A stretch of 48,399 nt of DNA from Clostridiales bacterium PH28_bin88 (GTDB lineage Bacteria > Bacillota > PH28-bin88), in NCBI GenBank assembly GCA_000987045.1, contig LAKY01000045.1, forward strand, positions 1 through 48,399, given 5' to 3'. The position numbers were made by a program, and so were the translations under genes. This document shows, piece after piece, positions 6,896 through 15,781 of the stretch (its first letter is position 1; every line of letters begins with the position of its first letter). The notes below the pieces were generated by a model that was not told the origin of the DNA, made no database searches, and saw nothing but the letters and a program-made list of their open reading frames with translations.

Positions 6896-8833
6896 ATGTT
6901 TGGTAAACAAAAAGAGGCTCGGGTACAGCACGAAAGTGGCGGGGAACGGCAGTTAGCAGGCAAAAAATTGTTGCTGGCGGTGACGGTGCTGGCGGTATTT
7001 GTTTCCGTCTTCCATGTCTGGATGAACAGCATGAGCCTGATGATTGCCATCAAGAAAAATGCCCTGCACCTGGGACTGATGCTGTCTCTGGCCTTTTTAC
7101 TGTACCCCGCTTCCCGAAAATCTCCCAAAGACAGGCCCACCCTGCTGGATTGGGTTTTGGCTGTACTGGGCCTGGCGGTGGGCCTGTACATTTACTTCTT
7201 CTATGACGCCATGATAGACAAATCGCTGATTCCCAACCGGATAGATTACGCTTTTGCGATCATGGCGGTACTCCTCACACTGGAGGGCGGTCGCCGTACT
7301 GTAGGCAACATGCTGCCAATACTGGCGATCATCTTTATTCTTTACGCCCGCTACGGTTACCTGCTGCCCGGCATGCTGTCCCATCGCGGCTTTTCCTGGG
7401 AACGCATTTTAACCAGGATGTATTTTACCGACGAGGGCATCTTTGGCGATACCCTGATGGTATCGGCCTCGTATGTTTTCATGTTTATCCTTTTCGGCAG
7501 CTTCCTGAGTAAGACCGGAACCGCCAAATTTTTTAACGATTTCGCCATGGCCTTTGCCGGGCGCCTGCGGGGTGGGCCGGCCCAAGTGGCGGTGTTTGCC
7601 AGCGGCCTGATGGGTACTATCAGCGGCAGCGCCCAGGCCAACGTGGCTACCACCGGGGCTTTCACCATCCCTTTGATGAAGCAGGTGGGGTACAAGCCTG
7701 AATTTGCTGGCGCGGTGGAAGCCACCGCCTCCACCGGGGGTATCTTGATGCCGCCCATCATGGGGGCTGCGGCCTTCATAATGGCCTCCTACCTGGGATT
7801 GCCGTACATCAAGGTCATGTATGCCGGCATTATCCCGGCCCTGTTTTACTACTTTGCCGTTTTTGTGATGGTAGACCTGGAAGCCAGGAAGACAGGCTTA
7901 GCGGGGCTAGCCAAGGAGCAACTGCCGGACCTGTTGCGGACCCTCAAGGACGGCGGCCACCTGGTGTTGCCTATTATAGTAATCCTGTTTATGCTGGTTA
8001 AAGGCTACACGCCCTTGTTTGCGGCCTTCTTCGGCATCGCTGCCTGTATCATGGGGAGCATGCTCAGACCCCACACGAGAATGTCGTTCAAAAACCTGGT
8101 CGAGGCGTTGGATGAAGGAGCCAGGACGGCCATTTCTGTTGCTACTTCCTGCGCAGTGGTAGGCTTTGTTGCCGGGGTAGTCACCATGACCGGCCTGGGG
8201 CAGGTAATTGCCCACAACATTATGGTTCTTTCCGGGAACCAGTTATGGCTGGCCCTCTTCCTGGTAATGATCGCGTCCATGATTCTGGGGATGGGGCTGC
8301 CCTCCGTCGCCTGCTACATCATTACCGCTACGGTTGCGGCTCCCGCGCTCATCAAGATGGGGGTATCCCCGCTGGCCGCTCACTTTTTCGCTTTTTACTA
8401 CGGAACCCTGTCCGGGGTAATCCCGCCGGTTGCCCTGACCTCCTATACCGCCGCCGGCCTCGCGGGAGCCAACCCCACCAGGGTTGCCTTAACCGGCCTG
8501 AAACTGGCCTTTGCCGGGCTGATTATCCCCTACCTGTTTGTGTACTCACCAATGCTCCTGATGGAGGGGGTAATCGCCGGCAAGCTGTTGCTGGCGCTGG
8601 CGACAGGCCTGGTGGGAATCGTCTGCCTGGGCGTCGCCGGGGAGAACTTCTTGTTCGACCGCTTAAAGGTCCATGAACGTGCTCTTTTCTTTGCGGCGGC
8701 CCTGATGCTGATCAAGCCGGGTGTCACCACGGACATAGTAGGGCTTGTTCTTCTGGCCGTTGGCCTGGGCTTCCACTGGCTTCGAGCCCGGCAACACCGT
8801 CCAGCCGCATATAATTTAACCGGGCCAACCTAA
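6896..8833 (+). CDS. TRAP transporter, fused small and large membrane subunits (4TM/12TM)
   Basis: This is the membrane component that moves the ligand delivered by the TAXI receptor. The 645-residue protein is almost entirely hydrophobic. An N-terminal four-helix DctQ-like part is joined to a DctM-like part with GTISGSAQANVATTGAFTIP, TGGILMPPIMGAAAF and GMGLPSVACYI, all diagnostic of the DctM family. An AAAGGAGG site precedes the ATG. Fused QM proteins are the rule in TAXI systems. A strong terminator follows, so the transcription unit from 5432 ends here. Confidence 0.95.
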   Translation: MFGKQKEARVQHESGGERQLAGKKLLLAVTVLAVFVSVFHVWMNSMSLMIAIKKNALHLGLMLSLAFLLYPASRKSPKDRPTLLDWVLAVLGLAVGLYIYFFYDAMIDKSLIPNRIDYAFAIMAVLLTLEGGRRTVGNMLPILAIIFILYARYGYLLPGMLSHRGFSWERILTRMYFTDEGIFGDTLMVSASYVFMFILFGSFLSKTGTAKFFNDFAMAFAGRLRGGPAQVAVFASGLMGTISGSAQANVATTGAFTIPLMKQVGYKPEFAGAVEATASTGGILMPPIMGAAAFIMASYLGLPYIKVMYAGIIPALFYYFAVFVMVDLEARKTGLAGLAKEQLPDLLRTLKDGGHLVLPIIVILFMLVKGYTPLFAAFFGIAACIMGSMLRPHTRMSFKNLVEALDEGARTAISVATSCAVVGFVAGVVTMTGLGQVIAHNIMVLSGNQLWLALFLVMIASMILGMGLPSVACYIITATVAAPALIKMGVSPLAAHFFAFYYGTLSGVIPPVALTSYTAAGLAGANPTRVALTGLKLAFAGLIIPYLFVYSPMLLMEGVIAGKLLLALATGLVGIVCLGVAGENFLFDRLKVHERALFFAAALMLIKPGVTTDIVGLVLLAVGLGFHWLRARQHRPAAYNLTGPT

Positions 8834-8853
8834 TTATTTGCGAGATATCCATT

Positions 8854-8880
8854 ACCACCGCGCGGTGGTTTCTTTTTTTC
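8854..8880 (+). terminator. intrinsic terminator after the TRAP operon
   Basis: ACCACCGCGCGGTGGT (8854-8869) is a perfect palindrome followed by TTCTTTTTTTC. The interval between it and the sigma factor start (8881-9049) contains no other gene. No clear ECF-type promoter motif was recognised there. Confidence 0.85.
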
Positions 8881-9049
8881 TCGGCCTGTTCTTGCTTTGG
8901 CGAAAGTTGCCGGGCCGGCCAGGGAGGACTGGAGGCTGTAGGCCGAGAAATTTCATATAGGCTCTAGGATAGATGTGAAGGAAAAATTTTTGCAAGTTTT
9001 TCTCTCAGACGTCAGTATTATTAGTAGAGATAGGAAAGAGGGGAAACTG

Positions 9050-9637
9050 GTGGACAGACTGGCAGACGAGGCGCTGGTAAGGCTGTGCCTGGATGGGGAC
9101 CGGGCGGCCTTTGCCGAACTGGTGCGCCGCTACCAGCGACAAATCTATAGCCTGGCGTACCGGCTCACCAACGACGCCGAAGAGGCCATGGACCTGTCCC
9201 AGGAGGTATTCCTCAAGCTGTACCAGGTCATGGAAAAATACGATGAGACCCGGCCCTTCTTTCCGTGGATGTACAAGGTGGCCAGCAACGTCTGCTACAG
9301 TGCCCTGCGGAAGAAACCGCAGGAGTCGGTGCCGCTGGACAAAATCATCGAGTTCACCCCGCTGGTACCCAAGCTGGATACCCAGCCCGAAGACTACTGC
9401 GAGGTGAAGGAGGTCCAGGAAATGGTCCAGCGGGCCATCATGGAACTCCCGGACAAATACCGGTTGCCGCTGGTGATGCGATACCTGGAAGACATGACTT
9501 ACCAGCAAATCGCGGAGATGATGGACCTGCCGGTGTCAACCATCGAGACCCGGCTGTACCGGGGCAAGTCGCTGCTGCAAAAAAGACTTTCAATCGTTCT
9601 GGAAAGGGGGGCGCGCCGTGAACTGTCACGAGGTTAA
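9050..9637 (+). CDS. ECF-type RNA polymerase sigma factor
   Basis: This alternative sigma factor of the sigma-70 superfamily contains only regions 2 and 4. Region 2 spans about residues 10-85 (FAELVRRYQRQIYSLAYRL, DLSQEVFLKLY, FFPWMYKVASNVCY). Region 4 spans about 125-185 (LPDKYRLPLVMRYLEDMTYQQIAEMM, TIETRLYRGKSLLQKRL). A longer frame could start at GTG 8975. The GTG at 9050, with AGAGGGG 8 nt upstream, gives the usual family N-terminus and a 195-residue protein, so it is preferred. The next gene overlaps the 3' end by 20 bp and encodes a zinc-finger anti-sigma factor, so the pair is translationally coupled. Confidence 0.93.
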   Translation: MDRLADEALVRLCLDGDRAAFAELVRRYQRQIYSLAYRLTNDAEEAMDLSQEVFLKLYQVMEKYDETRPFFPWMYKVASNVCYSALRKKPQESVPLDKIIEFTPLVPKLDTQPEDYCEVKEVQEMVQRAIMELPDKYRLPLVMRYLEDMTYQQIAEMMDLPVSTIETRLYRGKSLLQKRLSIVLERGARRELSRG

Positions 9638-11456
9638 ACAAAGCATATACACTTACCTGGACGGCCAGCTGCCCGCGCCCCAGGAACGTTCCCTTTACCT
9701 GCACCTTGCCGGGTGCAACCCCTGCCAGGGAGAGGTGGGCCGCGCCCGCCAGCTGAACAGGCTGCTGGAAGTGTCCTGCACGCCCGTCGATCCCCCGCCC
9801 GCTTTCGTGGATATGGTGATGGGCCGGCTGGCGCTGGCGGACGCGCCCCCCGCGGCGGTGTCCTGCCCCGCTCAACGGGAAATGCCCAAACCCCGTGGGT
9901 GGCGGCGGCTTGCCGGTGCTTTCTCTCGCTGGGAAGGCAAGTCCCTGATGGTGGCCGGTTACCTGGTGTTCTTCCTGGCCGTAGGGACCCTCTTTGTGCA
10001 GGGGCAGAAGTTGGCTGGCCGGGATCCCGGGCCGGTGAACCCGCCTGATGACACGCGGGTTGTGTTCGTCGATAATCCGGGGACACCGGTAAATCCCGCT
10101 GCGGGTAACCCTGACGCCCAAACCAACCCTGCAACGCCGGAGAATTCAGATGTCACCGGGGAAAATACCCCTGGACCGGATAACGCGCCGGTAACCAATC
10201 CCGGAGTGGTGGTTCCCCCGGTGACCGACACTGGTAAGGACGGACCGCAGCCTGGCACGACCAGCCCGGGGCCGGCAGGTAATGCGGGCGACAAGTCTAC
10301 GGTACCGGCTGATACGAAAACACCGGATATACCTCCGGCGGATGACTTTAATATGACGCTGCCATCCCTTCCCGGAAAGGTCCAGATCGCCACACCCATG
10401 CCTGAGGGTAACGTCCGGCTTGATCCCCTGGTGACCGATGGCAAGTTCTCCAATGTCAAGCCTGTCTGGTCGCCGGACTTTAAGGAAATCTGGTTCCTTT
10501 CCCAGAAGGATGCCCCCACGGGTACCTATATCCCCTGGAAGGTAAGCCCCGACGGCCAGCAACTCAAACCCGTGGTTCTACGGGAGGGCGGTTTCCCGCT
10601 TGCTTACGGCGGCGGGGCGTGGTCGCCCGGGCGGAACAGCATCGCCTATGTACAGGAGAAGGACGGTTACCTGCAGATCATGGTGGATGACCTGAAGGGC
10701 CGCGCCACCAGCGTGACCCCGGACGGTACCGGCGAGGTAGCCCAGCAGCGCCGGACGGGAAACGCCACCGATTACTGGGCCTACTGGCCGGTGTGGTCGC
10801 CTAAGGGAGAGTTGGCCTACCTCACCACCCGCTACGACAACCTGGATATCATGGTGATAGACGTCGAGGGAAATACCCGGGCCCTTACCCAGACCCCGGC
10901 CCAGGAGATGTACCCGGCATGGTCGCCGGACGGCGGCAAACTGGCTTTCTACCGTTCCCAACGGGACGAGGCCGGCAATCGTACCGACCTGGTCTTCGTA
11001 ATGGACAAAAACGGCGGGGAAGTACCTGTCACGCCGCCTATGGGGGCCGACTCCCTGGTGCCCGCCTGGTCGCCGGATGGGAAGCGGCTGGCCATCAACG
11101 TGGGCTTCACCGAACCCCAGGCGGGGGCCCGCCAGCGGGGCCTGTGGCTGGTCAATGCCGACGGCACAGGGCTGGTCATGGTCTACGACCAGGGTGGCGG
11201 CCGGCTGGTGAACTGGTCTCCCGACGGGAAGAAGGTGGCCTTCAACGACGCTGCCGGCAAGCTGTACGTGTTGCTCCTGTCTGACCAGCCGGGTAAGTAT
11301 GAGGTATTGAACGTCACTTCCAGTGCCGACGTGGGCGGCATGAGTGTCACCTGGTCCCGGGACTCCCAGCAGTTGTTGTTCGACTGGGCCAAACCCGGCG
11401 AGTCGACGCGGGGCATTTACGTAGCCAAACTACCGGACAGCAAACCGAACCCTTGA
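9618..11456 (+). CDS. membrane anti-sigma factor with TolB-like beta-propeller
   Basis: This protein probably holds the preceding sigma factor inactive at the membrane. Residues 1-50 form a zinc-binding anti-sigma domain with the H-x3-C-x2-C signature (HLAGCNPC). A transmembrane helix follows (about 112-130, MVAGYLVFFLAVGTLFVQG), then a Pro/Thr/Asp-rich linker (about 140-240). The outer part (about 265-600) is a run of TolB/WD40-like repeats marked by PVWSPDFKEIWF, PAWSPDGGKLAFYR, PAWSPDGKRLAIN and VNWSPDGKKVAF. The GTG start sits behind GGAAAGGGGGG and overlaps the sigma gene. The large outer propeller suggests that the protein senses a polymer or envelope partner. The ligand is unknown. Confidence 0.88.
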   Translation: MNCHEVKQSIYTYLDGQLPAPQERSLYLHLAGCNPCQGEVGRARQLNRLLEVSCTPVDPPPAFVDMVMGRLALADAPPAAVSCPAQREMPKPRGWRRLAGAFSRWEGKSLMVAGYLVFFLAVGTLFVQGQKLAGRDPGPVNPPDDTRVVFVDNPGTPVNPAAGNPDAQTNPATPENSDVTGENTPGPDNAPVTNPGVVVPPVTDTGKDGPQPGTTSPGPAGNAGDKSTVPADTKTPDIPPADDFNMTLPSLPGKVQIATPMPEGNVRLDPLVTDGKFSNVKPVWSPDFKEIWFLSQKDAPTGTYIPWKVSPDGQQLKPVVLREGGFPLAYGGGAWSPGRNSIAYVQEKDGYLQIMVDDLKGRATSVTPDGTGEVAQQRRTGNATDYWAYWPVWSPKGELAYLTTRYDNLDIMVIDVEGNTRALTQTPAQEMYPAWSPDGGKLAFYRSQRDEAGNRTDLVFVMDKNGGEVPVTPPMGADSLVPAWSPDGKRLAINVGFTEPQAGARQRGLWLVNADGTGLVMVYDQGGGRLVNWSPDGKKVAFNDAAGKLYVLLLSDQPGKYEVLNVTSSADVGGMSVTWSRDSQQLLFDWAKPGESTRGIYVAKLPDSKPNP

Positions 11457-11459
11457 TTC

Positions 11460-11576
11460 GGAAGTCAGACGTCAGAAGTCAGAGGTCAGATTGGGATAGA
11501 TACTGGGTCAAACCAAAAACGACCCGAAAGAAATACCAAGATCTGACCTCCGACATCCGACTTCCCACTTCTGAGT
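11460..11576. repeat. heptad-arm inverted repeat with ACGACCCGAAAG-type core
   Basis: The left arm is AAGTCAG/ACGTCAG/AAGTCAG/AGGTCAG (11462-11489). The right arm (11540-11576) is its reverse complement with few mismatches. The centre contains CCAAAAACGACCCGAAAG, close to the AAAAGACCCCAAAGGA core seen at 15.67 and 27.93 kb. It follows the anti-sigma gene directly. Confidence 0.75.
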
Positions 11577-11579
11577 ATA

Positions 11580-11606
11580 AGCCCTCGCGGTTGCCGAGGG
11601 CTCTTA
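11580..11606 (+). terminator. terminator-like hairpin
   Basis: AGCCCTCG and CGAGGGCT form a stem around a short loop, but only TCTT follows. It probably terminates the sigma/anti-sigma transcript weakly. Confidence 0.5.
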
Positions 11607-11641
11607 AATGTGTCCCGCTAATATCAAAACCGGCTGTGAAG

Positions 11642-11676
11642 AGCGCTGTCAAAACAGGAGAAGGGTTTTCAGCGCT
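11642..11676. other. additional stem-loop in the 11.46-11.90 kb gap
   Basis: AGCGCT (11642-11647) pairs with AGCGCT (11671-11676), extended by CAAAAC with GTTTTC. It is the second of three consecutive hairpins in this gene-free 448-bp interval. Apart from the repeat and hairpins I see no gene there. Confidence 0.4.
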
Positions 11677-11700
11677 TTGAGCATGCAATTAACCAAAGGG

Positions 11701-11737
11701 GGGAAAACCGCGGTCGCGAGGCCGCGGTTTTCCCTAT
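11701..11737. terminator. strong, possibly bidirectional terminator
   Basis: GGGAAAACCGCGG (11701-11713) and CCGCGGTTTTCCC (11722-11734) form a perfect 13-bp stem with an 8-nt loop. The A-rich and T-rich shoulders would allow termination from either direction. Confidence 0.7.
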
Positions 11738-11904
11738 TCAAGACGCGGGGAATATAATATGGTATCGGGGAAGAATCTTTGGTAGGGCATTTTACCCGGA
11801 ACTGAAATTGGATTGGTTAGAAAAGCGGGGAAGGGAATCCCTGATCCATGTCGAACTAACTCTCCATGCGGTGCTCTAGAGTGCCCTGAGGGGGAAACAA
11901 ATCT

Positions 11905-13320
11905 ATGGCAAATAGAGGTAAAAATGATCCCTGCCCTTGTGGCAGTGGTAAAAAGTACGGATCTTGCTGCGGAGCCAGAGTTAACAACGTAATCGACCTC
12001 GAAGAGCGGCGTTGGCAAATGTTGGCTAACGACCTGCAGCAGCAAATGGTCAATTATGTAAACGCGCCTGCCCGAGATCAGCTCCGGTATGAGGCCTTTC
12101 TGGAGTTTTTTGACAACGAGGAACCGGAGATGGATGATTACCTGTGGGATCGTTTCATGGACTGGTTCCTTTTTGATTATTACTGCGAGGGGAAAGGCGG
12201 GAAGCCTGTAATCCTGCAATTCCGAGAAGAACGGGATGCCCGCCTGGACGAGAGGTCCCGGGAACTGCTGGAACGGTGGGAACAAGCGGTCATTTCTCTT
12301 TACGAAGTGGTAGACATAGAGGCCGGCCGTAGCGTCACCCTTAAAGACTTGCTGCGGGGAGGCCGATATGTGGTGCTGGATGAGGAAATCACCACAAATG
12401 TGGAGAAGAAGTCTTTGCTGGTGACCCGGCTGTTGCCTGTGCGCAAGGAGTACCGTTTTTCTATGGGCGCTACTATCCTGCCTCCGTTTTTCAAGAGCCC
12501 GCTCCTTAAGGAAATACGGTCGGATTACCGGGAGTTCCTGGAGTACATGGAAGAGGGCGTCGAGGCAGGATGGGACGCCTACTTGCGGGAGTGGGGATTT
12601 GAAATTGATGCCATGGTGGACCATTTAGCGGAAGACCTTCCGGCGAGTGAAAATCAAAATGAACCGTCCCTGTCCCCCCGGGTAGAGGAATTTCTACGGG
12701 ACTTGATGCTGGATGAGTATTACCGGCGATGGATTGATAAGCCAATGTCCGCCCTGGAAGGCCGTACTCCCCGGGAGGTGATCCGCTCAGAAGCGGGACG
12801 GCAGCGGGTGGAGAAGGTACTGCGTAACATGGCCGCTCAGGGAGGCCGGGAGGAAACAGGTGACGGGCCTGCCTACAACGTGGTGAAGCTCAGAAAAATG
12901 CTGGGTCTCAGTCGAACCGGCGGCTTAATCCGGGCGGATCGCTACCCCTGGACTGCGCAGGAATATGGTAAAGTGGCGAAGATAGTAGAGGTTAACTTGG
13001 AAAAAGCCGGGTTTACGCCCGAACAGGTGGCCAATGCCATTCGCCTTTGGTACGATTTTACCGAAAAGGAGCGGCCCCGTTTCCGCAAGCCGGAGGTGTG
13101 GGCGGCTGCCGTGATTTACACGTCGGCCAGGATAGAGTTTGACCACAGTTTCACCCAGCAGGGGTTGGCGGACAGATTCGGGGTGGCCTCCAACGGTATC
13201 TCCAATAACTACAGCCGCATCCGGGAGACCCTTCGCCTGGAGGCTTTTGACAACCGCTACTGCACCCTGGAACCCCCGGTGGAAGGGATAGAGGAGTTCC
13301 TGGCCTGGCTGCTGCATTAG
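11905..13320 (+). CDS. SEC-C motif protein of unknown function
   Basis: The 471-residue protein begins with a SEC-C zinc motif (NDPCPCGSGKKYGSCCG, residues 7-23), as found at the C-terminus of SecA and in many adaptor-like proteins. The acidic middle part (about 30-330) matches no family I can name. The C-terminal 90 residues (from about WTAQEYGKV to RIRETLRLE) contain AVIYTSARIEF and LADRFGVASNGISNNYSRI. These look like a helical repeat followed by a helix-turn-helix, reminiscent of a cyclin/TFIIB-like fold. GAGGGGG lies upstream of the ATG. It sits alone between terminators and a solitary heptad arm. Its role is not known. Confidence 0.8.
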   Translation: MANRGKNDPCPCGSGKKYGSCCGARVNNVIDLEERRWQMLANDLQQQMVNYVNAPARDQLRYEAFLEFFDNEEPEMDDYLWDRFMDWFLFDYYCEGKGGKPVILQFREERDARLDERSRELLERWEQAVISLYEVVDIEAGRSVTLKDLLRGGRYVVLDEEITTNVEKKSLLVTRLLPVRKEYRFSMGATILPPFFKSPLLKEIRSDYREFLEYMEEGVEAGWDAYLREWGFEIDAMVDHLAEDLPASENQNEPSLSPRVEEFLRDLMLDEYYRRWIDKPMSALEGRTPREVIRSEAGRQRVEKVLRNMAAQGGREETGDGPAYNVVKLRKMLGLSRTGGLIRADRYPWTAQEYGKVAKIVEVNLEKAGFTPEQVANAIRLWYDFTEKERPRFRKPEVWAAAVIYTSARIEFDHSFTQQGLADRFGVASNGISNNYSRIRETLRLEAFDNRYCTLEPPVEGIEEFLAWLLH

Positions 13321-13385
13321 TCGTCGGTCGTCGGACGTCAGTCGTCGGAAGCCGGATTTATGCATTCCTTTTGGGTCCTCTTTGT
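13320..13385. repeat. solitary heptad arm with inverted core
   Basis: TCGTCGG/TCGTCGG/ACGTCAG/TCGTCGG (13321-13348) is a four-unit arm. Shortly after it, CATTCCTTTTGGGTCCTCTT (13363-13382) is the reverse complement of a degenerate AAGAGGACCCAAAAGGAATG core. No matching right arm is visible, so the element is partial. Confidence 0.6.
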
Positions 13386-13510
13386 CCATAGAGTTCTGAC
13401 CCTACTCAGATTTTTGACTTCGTGCCTTTCACTTCTGAAGTTGCTATGCCTTTGGTGGCCTCCAAGGGAGCCGGCAGGCTCCGAATATTACAGGGGAAAG
13501 GACTGAGGTC

Positions 13511-13933
13511 TTGAAAAAGGATGTTCTGGTAAGGGTAAAAGGCGTCCAAACGAATGACCTTGGCGAGAAAGACACCATCGAACTGATTACTCCTGGGCAG
13601 TTGTTTATTCGTCCGGATTCTTACTACATCCTTTACAATGAGACAGAGATCTCCGGTATGGAGGGAACCACCACCAGCCTGAAGGTGGAACCATCTCGCG
13701 TAACCCTGAACCGGATGGGGACTTCCACCCAGAAACAGACCTTTGAAAAGGGGGTTCTCAATCAGGGCTGCTATGTTACCCCATACGGGACCATGCACAT
13801 CAGCGTCATCCCGTCCAAGGTGCAGGTAGACTTGACAGACATGGGCGGAAGTATTAATCTTGAATATGAATTACAGGTAGGACAGGAAAAAATAAGCAAC
13901 AATGAGTTGTCCATCATAGTTACCAGTCACTAA
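13511..13933 (+). CDS. DUF1934 (YwiB-like) beta-barrel protein
   Basis: The 140-residue protein belongs to the DUF1934/YwiB family, which has a calycin-like beta-barrel fold. Visible marks are an early strand KKDVLVRVKGVQ, YYILYNETEISGMEGTTTSLKVE, VTLNRMG and TPYGTMHISVIPS. The TTG start follows GACTGAGG. It lies 16 bp before argS, the same order as ywiB-argS in Bacillus, which supports the assignment. The biochemical function of the family is not established. Confidence 0.88.
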   Translation: MKKDVLVRVKGVQTNDLGEKDTIELITPGQLFIRPDSYYILYNETEISGMEGTTTSLKVEPSRVTLNRMGTSTQKQTFEKGVLNQGCYVTPYGTMHISVIPSKVQVDLTDMGGSINLEYELQVGQEKISNNELSIIVTSH

Positions 13934-13955
13934 ACTGAGGTGAAAAGTTGTGTAC

Positions 13956-15632
13956 ATGGTCGAACAGGTTGAGAAACAGATTGCGGCAGCGGCGGCCCGG
14001 GCCGCGGAAAAGGCCAGGGCGGCCGGTGAATTTTTTTACCAGGAACTTCCCGAGTTTGTGGTAGAAGTCCCACGCGAAAAGGCCCATGGCGACTTTGCCA
14101 CCAACCTGGGGATGGCGCTGGCCCGCGAAGCCCGAAAGCCTCCCCGGCAGATAGCCGAGGCTCTGGTACGCCATGTGGAGACTGAAGGCACCTGGATCAG
14201 CCGTGTGGAGGTAGCGGGACCGGGGTTTATCAACTTTACCCTGGACCACCGCTGGCTGTACCAGGTACTGCCCCAGGTAGTGGAAAAAGGCGAGGCATAC
14301 GGCCGGTCCGACCATGGTCTGGGCCGCCGTGTGCAGGTGGAATTCGTCAGTGCCAACCCGACGGGCCTCTTGCACATGGGAAATGCCCGGGGGGCCGCCC
14401 TGGGTGACAGCATCGCCGCCCTGCTGGATGCGGTGGGTTACCGGGTGTCCCGGGAGTTTTACATTAACGATGCGGGCAACCAGATCCTTAACTTCGGGAA
14501 GTCCCTGGAGGCCAGGTACTTGCAGCTTTTAGGAATGGACGTGCCTTTCCCGGACGAGGGGTACCACGGTGAAGACATCATCGAGACCATGCGCGGCCTG
14601 GTGGCGGAGGTGGGGGACCGCTACGTTTCCCTTGAGCCGGAGGTGCGCCGGGAATCGCTGGTGAAGTATGCCCTGCAGGAGAAACTGTCCGCCATCAAAG
14701 AGGTGCTGGAACAGTTTGGTGTACATTACGACGTCTGGTTCAGCGAGCAGACCCTGCACGATTCCGGCGCGGTGCAGCGGGTGATCGAGGAACTGCGCGG
14801 CAAGGGGTATGTCTACGAAAAGGAAGGAGCCCTCTGGTTCAAGTCAACCACCTTTGGCGACGAAAAGGACGAGGTGGTGGTACGAAGCAACGGGGTTCCC
14901 ACTTACTTTGCCGCCGATATTGCCTACCACCGGAACAAGTTCCAGCGGGGCTTCGACTGGGTTATAGACATATGGGGGGCGGACCACCACGGTCATGTCT
15001 CCCGCATGAAGGGGGCCATGGCGGCCCTGGGTTACGACCCGGAACGGCTGGACGTAGTCCTGATGCAGTTGGTACGGTTGTTTCAGGGTGGGGAAGTGCT
15101 GCGCATGTCAAAACGAACAGGCCAGTATATAACCCTCAGCGAACTGGTGGAAGAGGTAGGGGTGGACGCTGCCAGGTACTTTTTTGTCATGCGGAGCGCC
15201 GACAGCCACCTGGAGTTTGACCTTGACCTGGCCAAGACCCAGTCGGCGGATAACCCGGTGTACTATGTGCAGTACGCTCATGCCCGCATCTGCAGTATCT
15301 TGCGCCAGGCTGAGGAAATGGGGTATATCATGCCCCGGGTTTCTGAGGCGTTGCTAGACCTGCTGGGCGACCCCGCCGAACTGGAACTGATCAGGAAGAT
15401 CGCTGACTTTCCGGGGGTGGTGGCAGGCGCCGCCGAGGCGCTGGAACCTCACCGGCTTACCCGGTACGCCCAGGAACTGGCCACCCTTTTTCACGCTTTT
15501 TACACCAACTGCCGGGTATTGGTCCAGGAAGATGACCTGCGGGGCGCCAGGATGGTGCTGGCAGACGCTACCCGCATCACCTTGCGCAACCTTTTACGTA
15601 TCATCGGGGTCACCGCCCCGGAACGGATGTAG
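13956..15632 (+). CDS. argS: arginyl-tRNA synthetase
   Basis: This cytoplasmic class I synthetase charges tRNA-Arg. The protein has about 558 residues. The N-terminal additional domain (about 1-110) precedes the catalytic core with SANPTGLLHMGNARG, a variant of the HIGH motif. The KMSKS loop appears as RMSKRTGQ. The C-terminal DALR anticodon-binding domain begins near VQYAHARICSIL. GAGGTG at 13938-13943 is placed about 12 nt before the ATG at 13956. A GTG at 13950 is the alternative and adds two residues. The gene is co-transcribed with the DUF1934 gene. Confidence 0.96.
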   Translation: MVEQVEKQIAAAAARAAEKARAAGEFFYQELPEFVVEVPREKAHGDFATNLGMALAREARKPPRQIAEALVRHVETEGTWISRVEVAGPGFINFTLDHRWLYQVLPQVVEKGEAYGRSDHGLGRRVQVEFVSANPTGLLHMGNARGAALGDSIAALLDAVGYRVSREFYINDAGNQILNFGKSLEARYLQLLGMDVPFPDEGYHGEDIIETMRGLVAEVGDRYVSLEPEVRRESLVKYALQEKLSAIKEVLEQFGVHYDVWFSEQTLHDSGAVQRVIEELRGKGYVYEKEGALWFKSTTFGDEKDEVVVRSNGVPTYFAADIAYHRNKFQRGFDWVIDIWGADHHGHVSRMKGAMAALGYDPERLDVVLMQLVRLFQGGEVLRMSKRTGQYITLSELVEEVGVDAARYFFVMRSADSHLEFDLDLAKTQSADNPVYYVQYAHARICSILRQAEEMGYIMPRVSEALLDLLGDPAELELIRKIADFPGVVAGAAEALEPHRLTRYAQELATLFHAFYTNCRVLVQEDDLRGARMVLADATRITLRNLLRIIGVTAPERM

Positions 15633-15728
15633 TGCTCAGTGGCTAGTGGTCAGCGGTCAAGGGAAAAACCAAAAGACCCCAAAGGAATACCCAGGACTGG
15701 CCACTGGTGGCTGGCCACTGACCACTAA
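15633..15728. repeat. heptad-arm inverted repeat with AAAAGACCCCAAAGGA core
   Basis: The left arm (about 15634-15660: CTCAGTG/GCTAGTG/GTCAGCG units) and right arm (about 15694-15727: CTGGCCACTGACCACT) are imperfect reverse complements. The core AAAAGACCCCAAAGGA (15671-15686) is identical over 16 bp to 27926-27941, and both copies continue with a TAC two bases later. Confidence 0.8.
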
Positions 15729-15781
15729 TCGGGTCGATAGTAGTTTCTAACAACCAGCAACTTAGTAAGGGAGATTGGATT

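Noticed and set aside
11453..11680. 75-codon frame after the anti-sigma gene
   Set aside because: It is created by the open nature of the heptad repeat and hairpins. No coding signature is visible.
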